Assembly (NCBI GenBank): GCA_903832295.1
Contig: CAILAZ010000309.1
Location: 1-64,000 of the forward strand
Length of the DNA: 64,000 nt
Origin: an uncultured Acidobacteriota bacterium
GTDB lineage: Bacteria > Acidobacteriota > Terriglobia > Terriglobales > Acidobacteriaceae
Direction: 5' to 3'
In this document: positions 33,305 through 41,825 of the stretch, one piece after another
Layout: the number at the start of each line of letters is the position of its first letter
Position numbering within the stretch: the first letter of the stretch is position 1
Program-made: the position numbers and the translations under genes
The notes under the pieces: model-generated
Seen by the model: only the letters and a program-made list of their open reading frames with translations
The model's database searches: none
Told to the model about the DNA's origin: nothing

Positions 33305-34212
33305 CAACTGCGATTCTTCGGCTGCTGGTATTCCCTGGACTCCTGTTTGCCATCCCGGCGGCCTGGTTCTTCCTGTACGTGGAGCGAAAGACGATTGCGC
33401 GGATGCAACGGCGCATTGGACCTCCATTGCTTCAGCCGTTTTACGATTTTGTAAAGCTGCTGGGAAAAGAGTCGCCGCGCTATACCGGCATCGAGAGCCT
33501 GATGATGAAGGCATGGCCGGCGCTCTCCGTGGCCGTGCTGCTGGCGGCGCTGGCACTGATTCCGATCTTTCCGGCGAAGGGCGGCTTTTCCGGCGACCTG
33601 ATTCTGCTGATTACGCTGCTGGAGCTGCCTTCGATGTTCTACATGCTGGCGGGCTTCACTTCACGTTCGATTTACGGGAAGGTGGGTTCGATGCGCGAAG
33701 CTTCCCTGAGCCTGTCGAGCAATCTCCTTTTTCTGACCGCAGTGATGATGATTGCGGTGACATCGCATACATTCCAGCTCTCAGAGCTGGCGATGCCGGC
33801 AGCGTCTCCGGCGAGATGGCTGGGGCTGGCTGCAATCATCCTCTGCATCCCAGCAAAGCTGCGGCTGAATCCGTTCTCCACTTCGAGCGCGGAGCAGGAG
33901 ATCTATGCCGGACCGCTGACCGAATACAGCGGGAGCGACCTGGCGCTGTGGGAACTTGCCCACGGACTGGAGTGGCTGGCGCTTTCCGGCTTTGTCGTTT
34001 CGATGTCATTTCCACGAACCGGCTTCCGGCTTGTGGACGCGGGAATCTTCGCGTTTCTGTGCATTGCACTGGTGATTCTGCTGGCGACCGTCGCGGCAGC
34101 TACCGCGCGCTTCACCATCGACCGCTCGGTGCGCTTCTACTGGCGCTGGAGTGTGACGCTGGCAGTCGTCTTTCTGGTAACGGCAGTCGTACTCAGGGGG
34201 GTCGCATCATGA
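33295..34212 (+). CDS. Membrane subunit EchB/HyfC/NuoH-like
   Basis: A 305-residue protein with a GTG start (AAGGAGA upstream) that overlaps the small-subunit gene by 10 bases. It has about eight transmembrane helices and the family signature YVERKTIARMQRRIGPP...QPFYDFVKLLGKE near residues 25-60, plus an acidic cytoplasmic loop (SSAEQEIYAGPLTEYSG). NuoH-type subunits anchor the hydrophilic arm and couple electron flow to ion translocation. Confidence 0.93.
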   Translation: MQVTTAILRLLVFPGLLFAIPAAWFFLYVERKTIARMQRRIGPPLLQPFYDFVKLLGKESPRYTGIESLMMKAWPALSVAVLLAALALIPIFPAKGGFSGDLILLITLLELPSMFYMLAGFTSRSIYGKVGSMREASLSLSSNLLFLTAVMMIAVTSHTFQLSELAMPAASPARWLGLAAIILCIPAKLRLNPFSTSSAEQEIYAGPLTEYSGSDLALWELAHGLEWLALSGFVVSMSFPRTGFRLVDAGIFAFLCIALVILLATVAAATARFTIDRSVRFYWRWSVTLAVVFLVTAVVLRGVAS

Positions 34213-34652
34213 AAAGCATCCTTCGTCTTCTTATGCAAAATCTTCGTGACGGCAGCATCACGCTTCCCTACCCGGAAAGGCCGGCGATCCAGAGCAACTT
34301 CCGCGGGATGGTGCAGAACGAACCCGAAGAGTGCACGGGGTGCGGCTTGTGCGCCTATGTGTGCACCTCCAGCGCGATTACTGTGCTGCGCGTTCTGGAC
34401 GGATTCCAATGGAACTACGACCCAGGACAATGCACATTCTGCGCGCGCTGCACGCAGCGCTGCCCCAAGCATGCGCTGACAATGGAAGGTACCCGTCCGC
34501 CGGTTTATCAACTGCGCGGCGCATTGCGGCAATCCCACGACGTTAAGAAAAAGAAGAAACCGGCGGGAACTCCCATCGGTCCGCTGCCGATTGAGGCGGC
34601 TGGGTCGAAGGACATGGTTGCAGGCATTGGCGAGCAAGGAGAAGTGAGATGA
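34209..34652 (+). CDS. Polyferredoxin-like subunit EchF/HyfH/NuoI-like
   Basis: 147 residues from the ATG that overlaps the preceding stop. Two [4Fe-4S] motifs are intact: CTGCGLCAYVC and CTFCARCTQRCPKH. The tail is Lys-rich (KKKKKP). It probably accepts electrons from ferredoxin and hands them to the small subunit. Its own stop overlaps the next start. Confidence 0.92.
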   Translation: MKSILRLLMQNLRDGSITLPYPERPAIQSNFRGMVQNEPEECTGCGLCAYVCTSSAITVLRVLDGFQWNYDPGQCTFCARCTQRCPKHALTMEGTRPPVYQLRGALRQSHDVKKKKKPAGTPIGPLPIEAAGSKDMVAGIGEQGEVR

Positions 34653-35086
34653 GCGAGAGCGCAACCATGTTCAAGAGAGAGCCGCGGTTTGACGCGCAGC
34701 TGCTGGAGTTACGCGAGGAAGACGGTTGGCAGCAGAAGAACGGCGCGTGGTGGATTGCGCCGCAGATGCTGGATGCGCGCGCCATGGCCCGGCTGATGGT
34801 TCCGGTTGCCCGTCTGATGACGGTGGCTTCCAGAGTGTGCGATGGCGGAGAGACACATCTTGATTATCACTGGGACCTGAATGGCGTGATCCTGACTTTT
34901 TCCGCGCAAACGAGCGAGAACAAGTTTGCGAGCATCAGCGACCTTTGCCCCGCCGCGGACTGGGTGGAACGCGAAATCCACGAGTACTTTGCTGTGGATT
35001 TCACCGGACGCGACAATACCAAACCGCTGATGTTGAGACCCGGCCTGGAAGCCGGCCTGAACCGCACCCAGGATGGAAAACTATGA
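34649..35086 (+). CDS. EchD/NuoC-like 30-kDa-type subunit
   Basis: A 145-residue protein. The C-terminal WVEREIHEYFAVDFTGR is the NuoC signature, and the end (PLMLRPG) matches related hydrogenase subunits. It lacks metal ligands and bridges the catalytic subunit to the membrane arm. In HycE/HyfG it is fused to the large subunit; here it is separate, as in Ech. Overlapping ATGA junctions on both sides show tight translational coupling. Confidence 0.9.
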   Translation: MSESATMFKREPRFDAQLLELREEDGWQQKNGAWWIAPQMLDARAMARLMVPVARLMTVASRVCDGGETHLDYHWDLNGVILTFSAQTSENKFASISDLCPAADWVEREIHEYFAVDFTGRDNTKPLMLRPGLEAGLNRTQDGKL

Positions 35087-36168
35087 GCTACCGAATTCCG
35101 ATTGGACCTTTCCATCCGGCACTGGAGGAACCTTACGAACTTGAACTGGTTTGCGAAGGCGAGACCGTGCGCGAGGCCGAGCTGCATGTGGGCTTCAATT
35201 TCCGCAACATCGAGCACCTGGCCGAAAGCCGCAATTACCAGCAGGCGATCTCACTGGTTGAGCGCGTTTGCGGGATCTGCTCGAACGTGCACTCGATGAC
35301 GTTTTGCCTTACGGTGGAGCGGTTGCTCGGGCTGCAAGTCCCCGAACGCGCGCAGTACATTCGGGTAGCGATGGGCGAGCTGGAGCGGTTGCATTCGCAC
35401 ATTTTGTGGGCGGGAATCGCGGCGAAGCTCATTGGTTTCAAGACGATGTTCATGAGCTGCTTTGCGATGCGCGAGAAGGTGATGGATACGCTGGAGATGA
35501 TCTCTGGCAACCGCGTGAACTACGGCATGAACTGCTTCGGCGGCGTGGTGCGCGACATCCATGACAAGGAAACGATCCTGGGCGTAGTAAACGCGATTGA
35601 GAAGGAACTTGTGAGCTCAATCATCCCGGTGTTCACAACCAACTCCACGGTACGGGACCGCTGCGCTGATATTGGCGTGCTGACCAATGAACAGGCAAAA
35701 GCAATGGGCATCGTAGGTCCTCTCGCACGCGCTTCCGGTGTGAACCAGGATCTCCGACGCGATGCGGCTTACCTGGTCTATGACCGGCTGGAGTTCGAAG
35801 TGCCGGTGCAAACAGCTGGAGATGTGCGCGCCAGGCTGGTGGTGCGGGCCCTGGAGTTGATTGAGAGTTGCCGCATCCTGCGGCAGGTAATGCGGGATAT
35901 TCCGGAAGGTCCGATTGCGGTGTCGTCCGGCGCGCCCCGGCTGAAGGTGCCTGCGGGGACGGCAGTGGCGCGTATCGAAGCTCCACGCGGAGAGGTGTTC
36001 TACTCGGTTACTTCGAATGGGACAGATAAACCCGAGCGGGTGAAAGTTCGGACGCCGACGTTTGCCAACATGCCTTCCATGCAGTGGGCACTGATTGGCG
36101 CCCAGCTGGCGGATGCTCCGCTGATTCAGGCCTCGATTGACCCCTGCTACTCGTGCACGGATCGTTGA
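35083..36168 (+). CDS. Group 4 [NiFe] hydrogenase catalytic large subunit (EchE-like)
   Basis: 361 residues. Both Ni-binding motifs are intact: RVCGIC (C63, C66) and DPCYSC (C355, C358), so it should be a true hydrogenase and not a NuoD. The chain ends three residues after the last Cys (TDR). There is thus no C-terminal extension to be cut by a maturation protease, as known for Ech/CooH-type large subunits. It reduces protons with electrons from ferredoxin, or runs in reverse. No hyp maturation genes lie in the window. Confidence 0.94.
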   Translation: MSYRIPIGPFHPALEEPYELELVCEGETVREAELHVGFNFRNIEHLAESRNYQQAISLVERVCGICSNVHSMTFCLTVERLLGLQVPERAQYIRVAMGELERLHSHILWAGIAAKLIGFKTMFMSCFAMREKVMDTLEMISGNRVNYGMNCFGGVVRDIHDKETILGVVNAIEKELVSSIIPVFTTNSTVRDRCADIGVLTNEQAKAMGIVGPLARASGVNQDLRRDAAYLVYDRLEFEVPVQTAGDVRARLVVRALELIESCRILRQVMRDIPEGPIAVSSGAPRLKVPAGTAVARIEAPRGEVFYSVTSNGTDKPERVKVRTPTFANMPSMQWALIGAQLADAPLIQASIDPCYSCTDR

Positions 36169-36219
36169 GGCGGGGTTGGAATGAATTGACTGAAATAGAA
36201 CAGGGATGGGCTCTTCCGC

Positions 36220-36963
36220 TCATCCCTGTTTCAGATGCTGGCTCTCAAAGAGAACATTGTAGCCGCGCTGGAAAAGCTGGAGATGAATGCGCATGGCCTC
36301 GCGGGCCTTTGCGGGGTTGCGCTGCTTTAATGCCTCGAGAATCTTAACGTGACCGCGAAGGGCAATCTCCAAGCCCTCTTCGAGAAGCAGACTCTTGGTG
36401 ATGAGTTCCATCGACTGCTCACGGATGCTGGACAAAATCCCATTCAGCACGTCATTTTTGGCGGCGCTGCCGATACAGACGTGAAATGAGAGATCGAGCT
36501 TTGAGAATTCGATCGCGTCGCGGACAAACTCCTTCATCTGCTCGACCAGGATCTCCATCTGCTGAAGTTCTGCCGCGGAAATCCGCTCGGCGCATAGAGC
36601 GACAACTTCGGTTTCAAGGAATAGCCGGGCCTCGACGAATTCACGCAGCGCCTTCTCATCGGCCAGCAATCCACCCCTGAGCCAGGAACCGGTGAGATAG
36701 GCGGATGGTTGCTCTGCTACAAAACTTCCGCCGCCGGCGCGGACACGGATGACTCCGATGAATGCCAGCGAGGCCAGCGCCTCACGCAGACTGGAGCGTC
36801 CGACGTTGAATGCCTTGCACAGTTCAGCCTCAGAGGGAAGCTTCTCTCCGGGCTGCCACGCCCCTTCAGCAATGCAAGCAGCAAGTTTTTTCGCCACTTG
36901 TTCGCTTAAGGTGACTCGGGACAGCGTATCCAAGTTCAACAACTTAGAGTTAGTCGCATCCAC
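36220..36963 (-). CDS. GntR-family (FadR/LldR-type) regulator of the lactate operon
   Basis: A 247-residue protein with an N-terminal winged helix (GEKLPSEAELCKAFNVGRSSLREALASL, about 35-75) and a C-terminal FCD ligand domain with the metal-binding pattern (DLSFHVCIG, GHVKILEAL). FCD-type GntR proteins such as LldR bind lactate or related acids and repress transport and oxidation genes. It is divergent from lldP, with a palindromic candidate operator overlapping the lldP promoter, so it is probably the lactate-responsive repressor. Confidence 0.88.
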   Translation of the reverse strand: MDATNSKLLNLDTLSRVTLSEQVAKKLAACIAEGAWQPGEKLPSEAELCKAFNVGRSSLREALASLAFIGVIRVRAGGGSFVAEQPSAYLTGSWLRGGLLADEKALREFVEARLFLETEVVALCAERISAAELQQMEILVEQMKEFVRDAIEFSKLDLSFHVCIGSAAKNDVLNGILSSIREQSMELITKSLLLEEGLEIALRGHVKILEALKQRNPAKAREAMRIHLQLFQRGYNVLFESQHLKQG

Positions 36964-37011
36964 GAACTAAGCATAGGGAAAAAGAAAGTTGCGGTCAATC
37001 GGATTTGCTAC

Positions 37012-37040
37012 TTGTCTGACAAGCTGACCTGCTGTATTGT
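37012..37040 (+). promoter_or_regulatory. lldP promoter overlapped by a GntR-type operator
   Basis: TTGTCT (37012..37017), 17 bp, TATTGT (37035..37040). The palindrome CTTGTCTGACAAG (37011..37023) covers the -35 and has the TTGT-N3-ACAA form expected of a FadR/LldR-class site. The mRNA leader that follows is about 100 nt and holds two small hairpins (GCGC...GCGC near 37070 and GGGTC...GACCC near 37100). Confidence 0.68.
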
Positions 37041-37146
37041 CTTTCCACTCAAAGCCACTGAGTAACGCGCCCGAAACGGAGCGCGAAGGGAAAAAGGGTC
37101 AGAATACTGCCGACCCAATCCTGATGGCCCTCGACGGAGGTTCTAC

Positions 37147-38997
37147 TTGAGCTCCCACACTGTTTCCGCAGCTAGCGCTAACAAGGTTCCAACGCCTTCA
37201 CAGCCTAGCCCGAACTACTTGATATCCGCACTGGTTGTTGCCGCGGGAGTAATCGCCGCGGTGATTATCTTGAGACTGCCTTCGCTGGGAGGAGCCTGGC
37301 AGCAGAATTACGATCCAACGGGACACTGGTTTCTGTCCACGTTGATTGCCGCTATTCCGATCGTGGTGTTGCTGGGTACGCTGGCGCTGGGTCACATCAA
37401 GGCGCACTACGCAGCCCTGGCCGGGCTGGCAGCGGCTCTACTTACGGCAATTTTCGGATTCCACATGCCGACACAACTGGCCGCCGCCACGGCGGTGTAC
37501 GGCGCAGGCTACGGCCTGTTTCCAATCGGCTGGATTGTGCTGAACGTGATCTTCATGTACCAACTGACGGTGGAGTCAGGGCGATTCACCGTGCTGCAAC
37601 ATAGCTTGACGGGGATCACCAAGGACCGCCGGTTGCAGTTGCTGCTGATTGCATTCTGCTTTGGCGCATTCTTCGAGGGTGCAGCCGGGTTTGGAACGCC
37701 TGTGGCAGTAACGGCTGCACTGCTGATTGGACTCGGATTCAAGCCGCTTCAGGCTTCTGGGTTGTCGCTGATCGCAAACACGGCCCCGGTGGCATTCGGG
37801 GCGCTGGGCACGCCGATCATCGCACTTGCGAAGGTGACTGGGTTTAGCGAGGTGATTCTCTCGGCGATGGCCGGACGTATCCTGACGCCGTTCTGCATCC
37901 TGGTTCCCTTCTGGCTGGTGTGGGCGTTTGCAGGGTTCAAGGGCATGGTTGAAGTGTGGCCGGCGATTCTGGTTGCGGGTGTCACGTTTGCAATCCCGCA
38001 GTTGCTGGTCTCAAATCTGCATGGCCCGTGGGTGGTGAACGTTGTGGCTTCGGTGGTTTCCATGATGTGCCTGATTGGATTCCTCCTGATCTGGAAGCCG
38101 AAGAGGATATGGAAATTCGAGGGACAAGAGGAAGAGGAGCAGGCTGAACTGGCGCGCGGAGAAATCAAGCAGACGTATTCGCGGAAAGAGATCACGCAGG
38201 CCTGGGTTCCGTGGGTGATTCTGAGCGTAATCGTATTTGTGTGGGGTACGCAGACCGGCAAGCTGTGGATGAACACGCCGGAGAAGATATTCCCCTCGAC
38301 TGCAAGCTGGTCCACAAAGCCCAGTGAAATCACCAATCCTCAATTCAAGGTAGCAGTGCTGCACAACATGGTGGAGCGAGTTCAGCCGGTGGTTCCGAAG
38401 CCGACAAAAGAGCCGGCAGTTTACGGACTGAACTGGGTGAGCGCCACGGGAACGGGAATTCTACTGGCGGCAATTCTCTCCGGGCTCATCATGGGGCAGG
38501 GACCGGGCAAGATTTTCTCAATTTTCCTGAAGACTGTAGTGAAGGTGCGATTCTCACTGCTGACGATTGCGGCCATGCTGGGGATTGGCATGCTGACGCG
38601 CTACTCCGGGCTGGACGCCACACTGGGGCTTGCGTTTGCGCGTACGGGCCATCTGTATCCATTCTTTGGCACGCTGCTGGGTTGGATGGGCGTGGCGGTT
38701 ACGGGCTCGGATACATCGTCAAACGTACTGTTTGGCAGCTTGCAGAAGATCACCGCACAGCAGATCGGCGTTTCTCCGGTGCTGATGTCAGCGGCGAACA
38801 CGACGGGCGGGGTTATGGGCAAGATGATCGATGCGCAGAGCATCGTGGTGGCCTCGACCGCGACGCAATGGTATGGGCACGAAGGCGACATTCTGCGTTA
38901 CGTCTTCCTGCACTCGCTGGCGTTGGCTGCGCTGGTGGGCGCTCTCATTTTCATGATGGCGTATGTGTATCCGTTTACCCAGCTGGTGGTTCACTAA
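37147..38997 (+). CDS. lldP: L-lactate permease
   Basis: 616 residues starting at TTG with GGAGG six bases upstream. It is a multi-helix LctP-family transporter (roughly 13-14 helices), with family-conserved loops such as AFCFGAFFEGAAGFGTPVAV and GSDTSSNVLFGSLQK. LctP proteins import lactate or glycolate with protons. It heads an operon with lutC and lutB-A. A second, closely related copy lies at 60.3 kb. Confidence 0.94.
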   Translation: MSSHTVSAASANKVPTPSQPSPNYLISALVVAAGVIAAVIILRLPSLGGAWQQNYDPTGHWFLSTLIAAIPIVVLLGTLALGHIKAHYAALAGLAAALLTAIFGFHMPTQLAAATAVYGAGYGLFPIGWIVLNVIFMYQLTVESGRFTVLQHSLTGITKDRRLQLLLIAFCFGAFFEGAAGFGTPVAVTAALLIGLGFKPLQASGLSLIANTAPVAFGALGTPIIALAKVTGFSEVILSAMAGRILTPFCILVPFWLVWAFAGFKGMVEVWPAILVAGVTFAIPQLLVSNLHGPWVVNVVASVVSMMCLIGFLLIWKPKRIWKFEGQEEEEQAELARGEIKQTYSRKEITQAWVPWVILSVIVFVWGTQTGKLWMNTPEKIFPSTASWSTKPSEITNPQFKVAVLHNMVERVQPVVPKPTKEPAVYGLNWVSATGTGILLAAILSGLIMGQGPGKIFSIFLKTVVKVRFSLLTIAAMLGIGMLTRYSGLDATLGLAFARTGHLYPFFGTLLGWMGVAVTGSDTSSNVLFGSLQKITAQQIGVSPVLMSAANTTGGVMGKMIDAQSIVVASTATQWYGHEGDILRYVFLHSLALAALVGALIFMMAYVYPFTQLVVH

Positions 38998-39015
38998 ACA
39001 CGCGTTAGAAGTGCA

Positions 39016-39041
39016 TGGCGGACGGCTAAGGCCGTCCGCCA
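39016..39041 (+). other. Intercistronic hairpin between lldP and lutC
   Basis: TGGCGGACGGC-(TAAG)-GCCGTCCGCCA is an 11-bp perfect stem 18 bp after the lldP stop and 13 bp before the lutC ATG. There is no T-run, so it probably stabilises the upstream mRNA end or reduces read-through. Confidence 0.7.
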
Positions 39042-39054
39042 ATAGAAGGAAATT

Positions 39055-39633
39055 ATGAACGCAATTCTGGAATCGTCACAGGTTTTCGAATCTTTCAGAA
39101 CGCGCGCTGAAGCGGTGAGCGCCCAGGTGGAACGCGTTGCAACAAGCGAGCTGGCACTGGAGCTGATTATCAGCAAATTGCATCTCGAGGGTGTGCGAGA
39201 CGAGGCCCATTGCTACGCGGTGTGGGCCGAGTGTCCAATGATAGGCACCCCGGAGAAGAAGCGGCTGGAGGCCGCGGTGCCGGGCCTGAAATTTGATGTG
39301 ACACGTGAACTGGCGGCGGATGCAAAGGTGGGAGTGAGCCAGATGGACTGGGCGCTGGCCAATACAGGCACGCTTGTGCAGAGGGCGGATGAGGTGGATC
39401 GGCGGCTGGTATCGACCCTGCCCCTGCTGCACATAGCGCTGGTGGCAACGGCGGCCCTTCTTCCCGATCTTCCCTCGGTGCTGGCGAGAATCGACCCGGC
39501 GAAGTCAAAGTACTTCTCATTTATCACGGGACCGAGCCGCACGGCAGACATCGAACGAGTGTTGACAATTGGAGTGCACGGCCCGGAACGGCTCCTGATT
39601 GTGCTTGTGGACGACCTGGAGGTGACGGCGTGA
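39055..39633 (+). CDS. lutC: LutC-like lactate utilisation protein (LUD domain)
   Basis: A 192-residue LUD-domain protein. VGVSQMDWALANTGTLV and FSFITGPSRTADIE are the family's typical strands. LutC is part of the LutABC iron-sulfur L-lactate oxidising complex, and the LUD domain is thought to bind a phosphorylated ligand or cofactor. AAGGAAA lies just before the ATG. Its stop overlaps the GTG of the next gene. Confidence 0.9.
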   Translation: MNAILESSQVFESFRTRAEAVSAQVERVATSELALELIISKLHLEGVRDEAHCYAVWAECPMIGTPEKKRLEAAVPGLKFDVTRELAADAKVGVSQMDWALANTGTLVQRADEVDRRLVSTLPLLHIALVATAALLPDLPSVLARIDPAKSKYFSFITGPSRTADIERVLTIGVHGPERLLIVLVDDLEVTA

Positions 39634-41762
39634 AACAGGAATTCAAGCAATCCATACTCGATGCGCTGGCAAACCCGAATCTGACTGGAGCGCTGGGGAA
39701 TTTCTCGGTGGCGTACCGCGCAGGGCGGGCCAAGGCTTACGAGGGCGTTGATTTTGAGGCGCTCCGCGATCAGATTGCAGAAATCAAGTCTTCCGCGTCC
39801 TCGCAATTCGATGTGCTGGCAGAACGGTTTTCGCAAGCGGCAGAGGCACAGGGGACAAAGGTATTCCGCACGAATGATCCGCAAGCGGTGAAGGACTACA
39901 TTCTCCGGCTGGCGCAGGATCGTGGAGTAAAGAGGATCGCCAAGTCAAAGTCGATGGCGACCGAGGAGATTCATCTTAACAAGCACCTGGAAAAGGCTGG
40001 CATCGATGTGCAGGAAACTGATCTCGGCGAGTGGATTATCCAGCTTGCAGGCCAGACGCCCTCGCACATGGTAATGCCCGCCATTCACATGACCAAGGAA
40101 GAGGTCGCCGACGTTTTCAGCAACAAGGTGGAAGATGGGCAGAAGCCGGATATTCCGAAACTGGTGAAATTCGCGCGAGGCAAGCTCCGCCCGATGTTTC
40201 TAAGTGCCGAGATGGGAATCAGCGGCGCCAACATTGCGGTAGCGGAAACAGGCAGCATCGTCATCGTGACCAATGAAGGCAACGCCAGACTGGTGACTAC
40301 ACTGCCGAAGATTCATGTGGCGATTGTGGGACTGGAGAAGCTGGTGGAGCATTTCCAGGACATCGCGCCGATTCTGATTGCACTCCCCAAGAGCGCTACC
40401 GCGCAACTGCTGACCAGCTACGTTTCCATCATCAGCGGGCCGGTACCGAACACGGACGGCTCAGCCAAAGAGTTGCACGTGATCCTGATGGACAACCGGC
40501 GCAATGAGATGTCGCACGATCCCCGTTTCAAGCAGGCCCTGCAATGCATCCGGTGTGCATCCTGCCTGAACGTCTGCCCGGTGTTCAGGCTGGTGGGCGG
40601 GCATGTGTTCGGCAAGGTGTACACGGGTGGCATTGGCACGATCCTTACGGCGTGGTTCAGTGCGCTCAAGGAATCCGACGAAATCCAGAGCCTTTGTATC
40701 CAATGCGGCAATTGCAAAGACGTGTGCCCCGGCAAGATCGATATCCCGGACCTGATTCTGGAGTTGCGACGCCGACTTGCCGTGGAACAGGGGCAGCCCT
40801 TGATACAGAAGGCGATCTTCTCAGTGGTCAACAACCGGAGGCTGTTCCATACCATGATGCGGGCTGCATCGATTGGGCAGAAGCCGTTTGCAAAGCAGGG
40901 ATTCATCCGCCATCTGCCGCTTTTCCTGAGCAACATGACGGAGAACCGTTCACTGCCTGCGATTGCCGATGTTCCATTCCGTGACCGAATCAAGCAGATC
41001 GAGCAGCCCAAGTGCACGGAGAAGGCCGCGTTCTACGGAGGGTGCCTGATCGACTTCGCGTACCCAGGGATGGGCGAGTCCGTGGTAAAGGTGCTGAACA
41101 AGGCGGGCATCGAGGTAATCTTTCCCGAGGGCCAGACCTGCTGCGGCGCTCCGGCGCGATACAGCGGAGCTTACGAAGTTGCCGCGCAGAACGGAGCCGA
41201 CAACATCAAGGCGCTGCTGGGAGAGGATGTGGACTATATCGTTTCGGCGTGCCCCACATGCACGGTAGCGCTGAAGCACGACTTCATCGCCAACCTGGAA
41301 TCCGTGGGGCGCACGGAGGAACTCCCGGCGGCACGACGGCTGGCGGAAAAGGTGGTGGATTTTTCCACGCTTGCCAGCCAGTTGGTGGAGCAGGGCAGGC
41401 TGAAGTTCAAGGCGGGCATTGAGCCGATGAAATTTACGTACCACGACTCATGCCACTTCAAGCGCACGCTGCACGCCGACCAGACTCCGCGCAAGCTGAT
41501 GAAGCAGGCGGGATACGAAGTGGTTGAGATGGAAGAGGCTGACATGTGCTGCGGAATGGGCGGCTCCTACTCGATCAAGCTCCCCGAGATTTCGGCCCCG
41601 ATTCTCGAACGCAAACTGGTGAACATTGAAAAGACGGGAGTGCCGCTGCTGCTGATCGACTGCCCGGGGTGCGTGATGCAGATCGGTGGAGGCCTGGACA
41701 AGCGTGCTTCCAACATCAAGGTGGAGCACACGGCACAGCGACTGGCAGAGTGCCTTGAATAG
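39630..41762 (+). CDS. LutB-LutA fusion, iron-sulfur L-lactate dehydrogenase subunit
   Basis: A 710-residue protein with a GTG start overlapping lutC. Residues 60-300 form a LUD domain (TGSIVIVTNEGNARL). Two [4Fe-4S] motifs follow (CIRCASCLNVCPVF near 305 and CIQCGNCKDVCPG near 355). This much is LutB. The C-terminal 250 residues add LutA's two CCG domains (TCCGAPARYSG, then DSCHFKR...MCCGMGGSYS). In B. subtilis lutA and lutB are separate genes, so this is a fusion. It oxidises L-lactate to pyruvate and passes electrons to the cell's carriers. Confidence 0.9.
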   Translation: MKQEFKQSILDALANPNLTGALGNFSVAYRAGRAKAYEGVDFEALRDQIAEIKSSASSQFDVLAERFSQAAEAQGTKVFRTNDPQAVKDYILRLAQDRGVKRIAKSKSMATEEIHLNKHLEKAGIDVQETDLGEWIIQLAGQTPSHMVMPAIHMTKEEVADVFSNKVEDGQKPDIPKLVKFARGKLRPMFLSAEMGISGANIAVAETGSIVIVTNEGNARLVTTLPKIHVAIVGLEKLVEHFQDIAPILIALPKSATAQLLTSYVSIISGPVPNTDGSAKELHVILMDNRRNEMSHDPRFKQALQCIRCASCLNVCPVFRLVGGHVFGKVYTGGIGTILTAWFSALKESDEIQSLCIQCGNCKDVCPGKIDIPDLILELRRRLAVEQGQPLIQKAIFSVVNNRRLFHTMMRAASIGQKPFAKQGFIRHLPLFLSNMTENRSLPAIADVPFRDRIKQIEQPKCTEKAAFYGGCLIDFAYPGMGESVVKVLNKAGIEVIFPEGQTCCGAPARYSGAYEVAAQNGADNIKALLGEDVDYIVSACPTCTVALKHDFIANLESVGRTEELPAARRLAEKVVDFSTLASQLVEQGRLKFKAGIEPMKFTYHDSCHFKRTLHADQTPRKLMKQAGYEVVEMEEADMCCGMGGSYSIKLPEISAPILERKLVNIEKTGVPLLLIDCPGCVMQIGGGLDKRASNIKVEHTAQRLAECLE

Positions 41763-41784
41763 CAGTAACCGGTGAATCACTTCA

Positions 41785-41813
41785 GCCCGCACAGATTCTG
41801 TGCGGGCCTTTTT
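41785..41813 (+). terminator. Terminator of the L-lactate operon
   Basis: GCCCGCACA-(GATTC)-TGTGCGGGC, a 9-bp perfect stem, then CTTTTT, 22 bp after the lutB-A stop. Confidence 0.92.
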
Positions 41814-41825
41814 CGGTTGGCGAGT

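Noticed and set aside
33120-34208. N-terminal extension of the ferredoxin-subunit ORF
   Set aside because: It overlaps the NuoH-like gene completely; the ATG at 34209 with ATGA overlap is the natural start.
37041-37146. Riboswitch in the lldP leader
   Set aside because: Two small hairpins are present but they match no riboswitch class that I recognise.
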